A stretch of 64,000 nucleotides of DNA, from the NCBI RefSeq assembly GCF_024198235.1, contig NZ_JAKCFB010000019.1, positions 114,733 through 178,732 on the forward strand, given 5' to 3'. Origin of the DNA: Myxococcus dinghuensis. GTDB lineage: Bacteria > Myxococcota > Myxococcia > Myxococcales > Myxococcaceae. A model generated the notes under the pieces. It made no database searches, was not told where the DNA came from, and worked only from the letters and a program-made list of their open reading frames with translations. Positions 32,167 through 40,838 of this stretch are shown here, piece after piece (the stretch's first letter is position 1; each line of letters begins with the position of its first letter). A program made the translations under genes and the position numbers.

Positions 32167-32769
32167 GTGGACGAGGATTCGGACGCACAGGCGATGCTGA
32201 AGGTGGCCGCGGGGGACCGCCGGGCGTTCGCCTGGCTGTTCGACCGCTACCATGCGAGCGTGGCGCGCTTCGCCTTCCGCTTCGTGGGGGACCGGGAGCG
32301 CGCGGAGGAGCTGACGCAGGACATCTTCGTGAAGCTCTACCGCAACGCGAAGGCGTACCAGCCCACCGCGCGCTTCAAGACGTTCCTGTTCCGGGTCGCC
32401 ACCAACCACTGCCTCAACGAGGTCCGGCGCGGAGAGTACCGGGTGGCCCACACGTCCATGGAGACCCCGGAGGGGGATGAGGCCGGCGCGGTGGAGATGG
32501 CGGGCCCGGACGGGGACAGGCCGGACCAGGCGCTGGCGGGGCGGGAGCTGGAGCGGGTGGTGGGCGAGGCGCTGCGGGACCTGAGTGCCCGGGAGCGCGC
32601 GGCCTTCACCATGTGCCGCTTCGAGGGCATGGCGTACCGGGACATCGCGGAGGTGCTGGAGGCGAGCGAGTCCGCGGTGAAGAGCCTCATCCACCGCGCG
32701 ACGCTGGCGGTGGCGCGAAGGATTGAAGAGCTGCAGGCGGGCGCGGTCCCCGCGAGGAGCAGGGCATGA
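32167..32769 (+). CDS. ECF-type RNA polymerase sigma factor
   Basis: This is 200 residues from the GTG at 32167, which has aagga five bases upstream; a TTG at 32155 is possible but has no ribosome site. Region 2 shows L-F-D-R-Y-H-A-S-V-A-R-F-A and A-E-E-L-T-Q-D-I-F-V-K-L-Y-R; region 4 shows L-S-A-R-E-R-A-A-F and Y-R-D-I-A-E-V-L-E-A-S-E-S-A-V-K-S-L-I-H-R, the -35-binding helix-turn-helix. Regions 1.1 and 3 are absent, so it is group 4. The acidic linker between domains is long. Its stop overlaps the anti-sigma start by 4 bp. It probably activates its own operon, but no ECF promoter motif was confirmed upstream. Confidence 0.95.
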   Translation: MDEDSDAQAMLKVAAGDRRAFAWLFDRYHASVARFAFRFVGDRERAEELTQDIFVKLYRNAKAYQPTARFKTFLFRVATNHCLNEVRRGEYRVAHTSMETPEGDEAGAVEMAGPDGDRPDQALAGRELERVVGEALRDLSARERAAFTMCRFEGMAYRDIAEVLEASESAVKSLIHRATLAVARRIEELQAGAVPARSRA

Positions 32770-33245
32770 GCTGTCATTTCGAGGAAGACCTCACCGCCTA
32801 CGTGGACGAGGAGCTGCCCGCCGCCCGGCGCGCGCAGGTGGAGGCCCACCTGGGCACCTGCGCCGGCTGCCGCGCGACGGAGGGCCTCCTGCGGCACGCG
32901 GTGGCGCGGCTGGCGGAGCTGCCGGACTTCGCGCCGTCGGCGGACACGCGGCGCGCGGTGCTGGCGAGGCTGGACGCGCTGCCCGTCCCCTGGTGGGAGC
33001 GGCTGAAGGCGTGGTGGCGTCCGGCGGTGCTGGTGCCCTCGGCGGGGCTGGCCGCGGCGGTGGGGCTGGCGCTGGTGGTGGGGGGGCCGGCGCGGGAGGC
33101 GCTGCCGGAGGAGTTGGAGGACGCGACGGAGATGGAGCTGGTGGCGAACCTGGAGCTGGTCGAGGACTACGAGCTCGTCGGGCTCGACGACGCGGACGAC
33201 CTGGAGGTCGTGGCGAGCCTCCACGAGCTGGAGGTGGCGCAATGA
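32766..33245 (+). CDS. Zinc-finger anti-sigma factor with acidic exported tail
   Basis: This is 159 residues, its ATG overlapping the sigma stop (ATGA). The N-terminal ZAS domain has M-S-C-H-F-E-E-D-L-T-A-Y-V-D-E-E-L and the zinc motif H-L-G-T-C-A-G-C (H-x3-C-x2-C). A W-W-E-R-L-K-A-W-W-R-P segment leads into one transmembrane helix (about 86-105). The periplasmic tail of some 54 residues is strongly acidic, with repeated E-L-V/E-L-E units and the motif D-D-A-D-D-L-E-V. This fits a membrane anti-sigma holding the sigma factor until an exported signal releases it. The acidic tail could bind the Arg-rich exported protein encoded next; this is an inference. Confidence 0.9.
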   Translation: MSCHFEEDLTAYVDEELPAARRAQVEAHLGTCAGCRATEGLLRHAVARLAELPDFAPSADTRRAVLARLDALPVPWWERLKAWWRPAVLVPSAGLAAAVGLALVVGGPAREALPEELEDATEMELVANLELVEDYELVGLDDADDLEVVASLHELEVAQ

Positions 33246-33736
33246 ACGCGCGGGCATGGGTGACGCTGGGGTTGGGAGTGGCGCTGCTGACGGGCGCGAC
33301 GGCGCGCGCGGAGACGGAGCGCCCGCTGACGGCGGCCGAGCGCTTCGAGAAGATGACGCCGGAGCAGAAGGACGCGCTGCGCGCGAAGCTGCGTGAGTTC
33401 AAGGCGCTGCCCCGCGACGAGCAGGTCCGCATCCGCGGCAACATGGAGCGCTGGCGCAAGCTGCCTCCCGAGGAGCGCGAGCGCCTGCGGGCCAACCAGC
33501 GCGAGCTGCGCAAGCTCAGCCCCGCCGAGCGGAAGGTGTTGCGCGAGCAGGCCCGCGAGCTGCGGCAGATGGACCCGGAGCGGCGCACGGCGATGCGCGA
33601 GCGGATGCGCGCCTGGATGCGGGAGAACCCGGACAAGCGCGAGCAGATGATGGAGAACATGCGCCGCTGGCGGCAGATGACGCCGGAGCAGCGGCAGGAG
33701 CTGCGCGAGCGCGTGCGCGAGAGGCGCCGCCGGTGA
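33242..33736 (+). CDS. Exported Arg-rich helical-repeat protein (DUF3106-like)
   Basis: This is 164 residues; the ATG overlaps the anti-sigma stop (ATGA). A signal peptide (1-23, cleavage after A-R-A) precedes a highly charged, Arg/Glu/Lys-rich helix. It carries seven 18-residue units of the form [RK]-x-[LM]-x-P-E-x-R: the Leu/Met lies at 38, 56, 74, 92, 110 and 146, with Glu at 128, and Pro usually two residues later. Eighteen residues equal five helical turns, so the same face repeats. The protein resembles DUF3106 and recalls CpxP/Spy/CnrX-type periplasmic proteins in layout, though not in sequence. With the anti-sigma it could form the signal-sensing pair. Confidence 0.85.
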   Translation: MNARAWVTLGLGVALLTGATARAETERPLTAAERFEKMTPEQKDALRAKLREFKALPRDEQVRIRGNMERWRKLPPEERERLRANQRELRKLSPAERKVLREQARELRQMDPERRTAMRERMRAWMRENPDKREQMMENMRRWRQMTPEQRQELRERVRERRRR

Positions 33737-34164
33737 GCCGCGCCGCCTGGATGTGGCTGCTCGTCGCGGTCGCCGGAGCCATGCCGGCGTCCGCACGGGC
33801 AGCGGCGGTGGGCGACGGGAGCCTGTCTCCAAGACGGGACGCCCTCGCCACACCGCCTGTGCCCGGCCTCTCCGAGCCGGGACGGCCGGACCTCGCCGCA
33901 TCGTCCAGGTCCAGCCTCCGCGAGCCGGCACGGAGGGACCTCACCGCGCCGTCCGTGCTCGCGCAGCAGCAGGCGCGCCCCGGCTCCGACACACCGCCCC
34001 CACCGCCGCTCCCCGCCAAGCCGCCGGCCCGCGGCGAATCCCACCGCCCCGCGCCCCAACTGTCCGAGGAGGACCGCGAGGTGGTGGAGGAGCTGGAGCT
34101 CCTGGAGAGCATGGACGCGGCCGAGGACCTGGAGGTGCTCCTCGAGCTGTCCGCCCAGGACTGA
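33733..34164 (+). CDS. Exported protein with acidic C-terminal motif, fourth gene of the sigma operon
   Basis: This is 143 residues from a GTG overlapping the previous stop (GTGA). A signal peptide (W-M-W-L-L-V-A-V-A-G-A-M-P-A-S-A-R-A) is followed by a Pro/Arg/Ser-rich disordered region to about 108, then an acidic helix E-E-D-R-E-V-V-E-E-L-E-L-L. Its last part, D-A-A-E-D-L-E-V, closely matches D-D-A-D-D-L-E-V in the tail of the anti-sigma factor. The shared motif suggests both bind the same partner, with the Arg-rich repeat protein an obvious candidate. No enzyme motif is present. It is the last gene before a strong terminator. Confidence 0.75.
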   Translation: MSRAAWMWLLVAVAGAMPASARAAAVGDGSLSPRRDALATPPVPGLSEPGRPDLAASSRSSLREPARRDLTAPSVLAQQQARPGSDTPPPPPLPAKPPARGESHRPAPQLSEEDREVVEELELLESMDAAEDLEVLLELSAQD

Positions 34165-34184
34165 CGCCGGTCCGCGGGAACGAC

Positions 34185-34220
34185 GAAGCCCGGGTCCCTC
34201 GGAGGAGGTGCCCGGGCTTC
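34185..34220. terminator. Bidirectional terminator, sigma operon / glmS
   Basis: A perfect 10-bp stem (GAAGCCCGGG / CCCGGGCTTC) with a 16-base loop sits between the convergent sigma operon and glmS. Confidence 0.75.
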
Positions 34221-34252
34221 GGTGCTTCACCCCGCGTCGCGGGTCGGGCGCG

Positions 34253-36088
<1,836 letters not shown>

Positions 36089-36154
36089 ATTCAGACCTCT
36101 CTCTCACGCCCGCGCCCGCCGGAGCAAACCGAGGGATACCCATACTTCTCCGGA

Positions 36155-36172
36155 GACGGCTGTCAGGCCGTC
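36155..36172 (-). promoter_or_regulatory. Hairpin in the glmU-glmS gap
   Basis: GACGGC / GCCGTC with a 6-base loop lies 67 bp upstream of the glmS start and 25 bp past the glmU stop. It could be a partial terminator or attenuator setting the glmU:glmS ratio. There is no T-run after it. Confidence 0.35.
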
Positions 36173-36196
36173 CCCCAAGCAAGAGCCACGCCGCGC

Positions 36197-37594
36197 TCAA
36201 CCACCCTTCGCCGCGCGACGCGCCTTCTTCGCCGCCACCCAGCCTTCCTTCGTCACCTGTGGCGCGCGTGACACAGCGAGGCTTCCCGGCGGCACATTCT
36301 TCGTCACCGTGGTCCCCGCCCCCACGTACGCCCCATCCCCCACCGTCACCGGCGCCACCAGCTGGGTGTCGGAGCCGATGAAGACCCCATCGCCCAGCTC
36401 GGTCAGGCTCTTGTTCACCCCGTCATAGTTACAGGTGATGGTGCCCGCGCCGATGTTGCAGCCAGCCCCCACCTTGGCGTCCCCCAGATAAGTCAGGTGG
36501 TTGGCCTTGGACCCCTTGCCGATCTGCGCCTTCTTCGTCTCCACGAAGTTGCCCAGATGCACATCCTCTGCCAGCTCCGTTCCGGGACGCAGGCGGGAGA
36601 ACGGGCCGATGATGTTCCGCTCGCCCACGCGCGCCTCCTCCAGCACGGAGTAGGGCTTGAGTGTCGTGCCGTCCGCCACCGTGGAGGCCGTCACCACGCA
36701 CCCCGGTCCGATGACGACGTTGCGACCCACCACCGTCCCCGTGGACAGCACCACGCCGGGACCCACCTCGGTGTCGGCGCCGACCACCACGTCCTCGTCG
36801 ATGAACGTCGTGTCCGGGTCCACCAGCGTCACGCCGGCGCGCATGTGCGCCTGGTTGATGCGCCGCTGGAGCACCTTGGCGCGCGCGGCCAGCTCGACGC
36901 GATCATTCACGCCCGCCGTCTCCGTGGCGTCCCCCTCCACCGTGCCCACCGGCCCCTCGCGGGCCGCCAGCTCCACCAGGTCCGTCAGGTAGTACTCACC
37001 CTGGGCGTTGTTCGGCTTTATCTGCGCCAGGGCCTTCCACAGGAAGTCGGCGTCGACGGAGTAGATGCCCGCGTTGCACTCGCGGATGGCGCGCTGCTCC
37101 GGCGTGGCGTCCTTCTGCTCCACCACCCGGACCACCTTGCCGCCCTCGCGCAGGATGCGGCCGTAGCCGGTGGGGTCCTCGAGCACCGTGGACACCAACG
37201 CCAGCTTGCCTCCCGCCCGGTCGTGCGCGGCCAGCAGCGCCTCCAGCGTCTCGCGCCGCAAGAGCGGCACGTCGCCGTAGAGGATGAGCACCCGCCCGGA
37301 GAACCCCTTCAGGGACTCCTCGGCCGCGCGGACCGCGTCGGCCGTGCCCCGTTGCTCCTTCTGGAGCGCGAAGCGCAGGGGCGCTCCGGGGAAGTGTCCC
37401 CGGACCGACTTCTCGACACTTTCAGCCTGGTGCCCCACCACCGGCACCACCAGGGAGGCGCCGAGCTCGAGGGCTCGCTTCAGGGGATACGCACACAGGG
37501 GCTTGCCGAGAATCGCGTGAAGGACCTTCGCCTTCTCCGACTTCATCCGCGTGCCCTTGCCCGCACACAGCACCACCGCCGACAGAGCTGTCAT
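36197..37594 (-). CDS. glmU: Bifunctional GlcNAc-1-P uridyltransferase / GlcN-1-P acetyltransferase
   Basis: This is 465 residues. The N-terminal nucleotidyltransferase has L-C-A-G-K-G-T-R-M-K-S-E-K-A-K-V-L-H (the L-A-A-G-x-G-T-R-M signature with its catalytic Arg and Lys), Q-x-E-Q-R-G-T-A-D-A-V and Y-G-D-V-P-L-L. From about 255 a left-handed beta helix of hexapeptide repeats runs to about 440, with F-S-R-L-R-P-G-T, K-A-N-H-L-T-Y-L-G-D and C-N-Y-D-G-V-N-K (acetyl-CoA site). The tail is basic. It acetylates GlcN-1-P and then makes UDP-GlcNAc, downstream of GlmS. A short open frame ends 11 bp upstream. Confidence 0.97.
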   Translation of the reverse strand: MTALSAVVLCAGKGTRMKSEKAKVLHAILGKPLCAYPLKRALELGASLVVPVVGHQAESVEKSVRGHFPGAPLRFALQKEQRGTADAVRAAEESLKGFSGRVLILYGDVPLLRRETLEALLAAHDRAGGKLALVSTVLEDPTGYGRILREGGKVVRVVEQKDATPEQRAIRECNAGIYSVDADFLWKALAQIKPNNAQGEYYLTDLVELAAREGPVGTVEGDATETAGVNDRVELAARAKVLQRRINQAHMRAGVTLVDPDTTFIDEDVVVGADTEVGPGVVLSTGTVVGRNVVIGPGCVVTASTVADGTTLKPYSVLEEARVGERNIIGPFSRLRPGTELAEDVHLGNFVETKKAQIGKGSKANHLTYLGDAKVGAGCNIGAGTITCNYDGVNKSLTELGDGVFIGSDTQLVAPVTVGDGAYVGAGTTVTKNVPPGSLAVSRAPQVTKEGWVAAKKARRAAKGG

Positions 37595-37605
37595 GCGGCG
37601 GAGGA

Positions 37606-37812
37606 TTAGGGACAGCGAATCGAGTCGTCAACCGCGCGGGGCTCCGAAGCCTCGGAGGTGTTCTCGGGTTGCGGCTTCGCGCTGACCGCCACACACAACG
37701 CATTGCTCTTCACGGTGATGCCGAAGCTGGGCTTGAGGAAGAGCGTGACCCGCCCGGAGGGTGGGACCGACCCGGGTCGCGGCGTCTTCTCGCGCGTGGC
37801 CGACGTGCTCAT
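37606..37812 (-). CDS. Small hypothetical protein upstream of glmU
   Basis: This is 68 residues from the ATG at 37812, which has gggggag upstream. It begins with a basic, disordered stretch (T-R-E-K-T-P-R-P-G), then V-T-L-F-L-K-P-S-F-G-I-T-V-K-S-N and one Cys, and ends with a charged Glu/Pro/Ser tail. No known domain is seen. Its stop is 11 bp before glmU, so co-transcription is expected and it may act as a leader gene. The good ribosome site and spacing favour a real gene; the short length and moderate GC3 argue for caution. Confidence 0.45.
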   Translation of the reverse strand: MSTSATREKTPRPGSVPPSGRVTLFLKPSFGITVKSNALCVAVSAKPQPENTSEASEPRAVDDSIRCP

Positions 37813-38063
37813 GGGCTCCCCCAGACTCGCTTCATGATGGGGGAAGGATGCACCCTCTCGAAAAACAATCCAAGAGGAAAAATTCTGCCGAGTTGAAATC
37901 ATGGCCCGGTGCGGACAGTTCGTGCATACCGGGAGAGGTGTAGTCGGTGAGGCGCCCCCGAGTCCCGGCCCTGAGGTGTGGGTAAGTGTCCGCCGGGTAA
38001 CACACCCGCCACGCGGAAAGCCAGTGACAAGGTATTGATTGCGGCCCGAGGAGGGCTGGATTC

Positions 38064-39860
38064 GTGAACGACACGAGCGTCGAGAAGCACGTCCCTGGCG
38101 TGAGGCGGACGGGGGTGGCGGTTCGGGTGCTGGCCGTGGCGGTGGTGCTGATGGCGTGCGTGGCGCACGCGGCGCGGCCCTACCGGGGCGGCGCGGTGGC
38201 CACGGCGTATCCGGCGGCGAGCGAGGCCGCGCTGAAGATGCTGGACAAGGGCGGCAACGCGGTGGACGCCGCGGTGGCGGCGGCGTTCGTGGCGGCGGTG
38301 GTGGGTCCGTACCACTCCGGCGTGGGTGGCGGCGGCTTCGCCCTGGTGCACGACGGGAAGGGCGGCCAGACGCGGGTGCTGGACTTCCGCGAGGTGGCGC
38401 CCAGGGCGGCCACGCGGGACATGTATCTCCGGGACGGCAAGGTGGTGCCGGGCCTGTCCACGGACGGCGCGCTGAGCGTGGCGGTGCCGGGGGCGGTGGC
38501 CGGCTACCTGGAGCTGCTCGAGAAGCACGGCAAGCTGCCGCGCGCCGTGGTGCTGGCGCCGGCCATCGAGGCGGCGCGCAAGGGGCTGTGGGTGACGCCG
38601 CGCTACCGCGCCATGGCCACCGGGCGGTTGGAGTGCCTGCGCAAGGACCCGGAGGCCTCGCGGCTGTTCCTGGTGAAGAACGCGCAGGGCGAGCCGGACG
38701 TGCCGCCGGTGGGCCACCTCGTGAAGCAGCCGGAGCTGGCGCGCACGCTGACGACGCTCTCCCAGCGCGGCGCCAAGGGCTTCTATTCGGGCGCGGTGGC
38801 CCAGGCCGTCGTCGACACGGTGAAGGCGGGCGGCGGCCTGCTGACGCTGGAGGACCTGGCGACGTACAAGACGCGCCCGCGCGAGGCGCTGGAGGGCCAC
38901 TACCGCGGCCACCGCATCCTCACCATGCCCCCGCCCAGCGCGGGCGGCGTGGCGGTGCTCCAGGTGCTGGGCGCGCTGGAGCAGCTGCGGCCCCAGGGCT
39001 TCGCCTTCCGCGACCCGGAGGCGCTGCACCTCTACGTGGAGGCGGTGCGGCGCGCGTACGTGGACCGCGCCAAGTACCTGGGCGACCCGGACTTCTCGGA
39101 CGTGCCCACCGCGCGGCTGGTGTCGCCGGGCCACATCGCGGACCTGGCGGGCTCCATCGACCCGAAGAAGGCCACGCCCAGCCTGTCGCTGCTGCCGCAG
39201 GCCAACGCGGGCCAGGGCTCCACGCTGCGCGAGGCGCCGGGTCCGTTGACGCCGGAGCCGGAGCGCAAGAACACCACGCACATCTCCGTCGTGGACAAGG
39301 ACGGCAACGCGGTGGCGATGACGACGACCATCAACTACAGCTTCGGCTCGTGCGTCGTCGCCAAGGGCACCGGCGTGCTGCTCAACGACGAGATGGACGA
39401 CTTCGCCGCGCAGCCGGGCGTGCCCAACGCGTACGGGCTCGTCACGGGCGAGCCCAACGCCGTCCACCCGGGCAAGGTGCCCCAGTCCTCCATGTCCCCC
39501 ACGCTGGTGTTCAGCAAGGAGGACCCCAAGAAGGTCCTGCTCGCGGTGGGCAGCCCGGGCGGCTCCACCATCCCCACCACCGTCATCCAGGTCATCAGCA
39601 ACGTCGTGGACGGCGGCATGGACGTGGCGCGCGCGGTGAACGAGGGCCGCGTGCACCACCAGTACCTCCCCGACGAGCTGTGGGTGGACAGGTTCGGACT
39701 GGAGCCGGCCACGCTGACCACGCTGCAGACCAAGGGGCACCAGGTGCGACGCGTGGAGCAGTGGGGGGACGCGGAGGCGGTGTACGTGGACCCGACGACG
39801 GGCCTGCGCTTCTCCGCGAGCGACCCTCGCAACGAGGGCATGGCCCTGGGACAGGACTGA
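38064..39860 (+). CDS. ggt: Gamma-glutamyltransferase
   Basis: This is 598 residues from GTG 38064, with gaggagg about ten bases upstream. A signal peptide (V-L-A-V-A-V-V-L-M-A-C-V-A-H-A) directs export. The N-terminal part has G-G-N-A-V-D-A-A-V-A-A-A and G-V-G-G-G-G-F. Self-cleavage should occur at N-T-T-H-I-S-V-V-D, giving the small subunit with an N-terminal Thr nucleophile. N-Y-S-F-G-S, S-S-M-S-P-T and G-S-P-G-G-S-T-I-P complete the active site. It cleaves the gamma-glutamyl bond of glutathione and related peptides in the periplasm. The TatD-like gene starts five bases after its stop, so the two are one operon. Confidence 0.95.
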   Translation: MNDTSVEKHVPGVRRTGVAVRVLAVAVVLMACVAHAARPYRGGAVATAYPAASEAALKMLDKGGNAVDAAVAAAFVAAVVGPYHSGVGGGGFALVHDGKGGQTRVLDFREVAPRAATRDMYLRDGKVVPGLSTDGALSVAVPGAVAGYLELLEKHGKLPRAVVLAPAIEAARKGLWVTPRYRAMATGRLECLRKDPEASRLFLVKNAQGEPDVPPVGHLVKQPELARTLTTLSQRGAKGFYSGAVAQAVVDTVKAGGGLLTLEDLATYKTRPREALEGHYRGHRILTMPPPSAGGVAVLQVLGALEQLRPQGFAFRDPEALHLYVEAVRRAYVDRAKYLGDPDFSDVPTARLVSPGHIADLAGSIDPKKATPSLSLLPQANAGQGSTLREAPGPLTPEPERKNTTHISVVDKDGNAVAMTTTINYSFGSCVVAKGTGVLLNDEMDDFAAQPGVPNAYGLVTGEPNAVHPGKVPQSSMSPTLVFSKEDPKKVLLAVGSPGGSTIPTTVIQVISNVVDGGMDVARAVNEGRVHHQYLPDELWVDRFGLEPATLTTLQTKGHQVRRVEQWGDAEAVYVDPTTGLRFSASDPRNEGMALGQD

Positions 39861-39865
39861 GCGCC

Positions 39866-40648
39866 GTGGCCGAGCCCCTCCCCATCTTCGACGCGCACCT
39901 GCACCCCGAGGGCCTGAGCGACCAGGACCTGGAGTCGATGCGCTTCTTCGGGGTGGAGCGGGCGCTCGTCGTCGCGCACCACTTCCCGGAGCCCACGTCC
40001 AAGGCGCTGCTGCGCCACTTCGACGACCTGGTGGAGCGCCAGTTGCCCCGCCTGGAGCGCGTGGGCATCCGCGCCTGGGCGGCCCTGGGCGTCCACCCGC
40101 GCTGCATCCCCCGGCGCGGCCTGTCCGAGGTCCTCTCCGCCCTGCCCGACTACTTCCAGGGCGGCCGCGTCGTGGCGCTGGGCGAGACGGGCCTGCACGC
40201 GGGCGGCGAGGAGGAGGAGGAGGCGTTCCTGGAGCAGTTGGCCCTGGCCCGGCGCCTGAAGCTGCGCGTCATCGTCCACACGCCGCTGACCGACAAGGAG
40301 CGCCACACCCGCCGCATCCTCACGCTGCTCAAGCAGTCCGGCGTCGTGCCCTCGCGCGTGCTCGTGGACCACGCCAGCGCGCGCACCGTGCGCACCATCC
40401 TCGAGGTGGGCCACTGGGCCGGCCTCACCCTGCACCCGGAGGCGCTCGCGGCCGAGCGCGCCGTGGCCCTGGTGCGCCGGCTCGGCAGCGAGCGGCTGGT
40501 GCTCGACTCCGACGCGGGAGACGGCGCCGGCGACATCCTCGGCCTGGCCCGCGTGGCCAACCTCCTGGCCAAGGCCAACCTCTCCGAGCGCATCGTCCGC
40601 CGCGTCGCCCGCGACAACGCCTCCCGCTTCTTCCAGGTGGCGGCCTGA
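39866..40648 (+). CDS. TatD-like metal-dependent hydrolase
   Basis: This is 260 residues from GTG 39866. The TIM-barrel amidohydrolase motifs are F-D-A-H-L-H-P-E-G (H-x-H metal ligands), G-E-T-G-L-H (bridging Glu), V-H-T-P, V-D-H-A-S (His) and L-D-S-D-A-G (final Asp). This is the TatD layout, although sequence spacing differs from E. coli TatD, and the usual D-x-H in strand 1 reads D-A-H-L-H. TatD proteins are cytoplasmic DNases or esterases. It is the second gene of the ggt operon, but no functional link between the two is known to me. Confidence 0.8.
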   Translation: MAEPLPIFDAHLHPEGLSDQDLESMRFFGVERALVVAHHFPEPTSKALLRHFDDLVERQLPRLERVGIRAWAALGVHPRCIPRRGLSEVLSALPDYFQGGRVVALGETGLHAGGEEEEEAFLEQLALARRLKLRVIVHTPLTDKERHTRRILTLLKQSGVVPSRVLVDHASARTVRTILEVGHWAGLTLHPEALAAERAVALVRRLGSERLVLDSDAGDGAGDILGLARVANLLAKANLSERIVRRVARDNASRFFQVAA

Positions 40649-40838
40649 GCCGTCCGGACACCCATTGACTCCGCCCGCACCGCCCGCCTCCCCGCGAGAG
40701 CGTGTCTGGACGGCAGTTTTCAACTAGAACGAAATATTGCAACAAAACAAGCCCCTGTCCGTCATTCCTGCCGGAAGCGCGTACGGGAAATCCCCTGGGG
40801 GGCCGTCGTCGCTTCGTCACCCCGTATCGGGAGGGCCC

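Noticed and set aside
36089..36196. glmS ribozyme
   Set aside because: The gap is 108 bp and lacks the conserved double-pseudoknot core; only a simple hairpin is present.
37899..39740. Reverse-strand open frame of 613 codons opposite ggt
   Set aside because: It is a shadow of ggt, whose signal peptide and catalytic Thr are intact.
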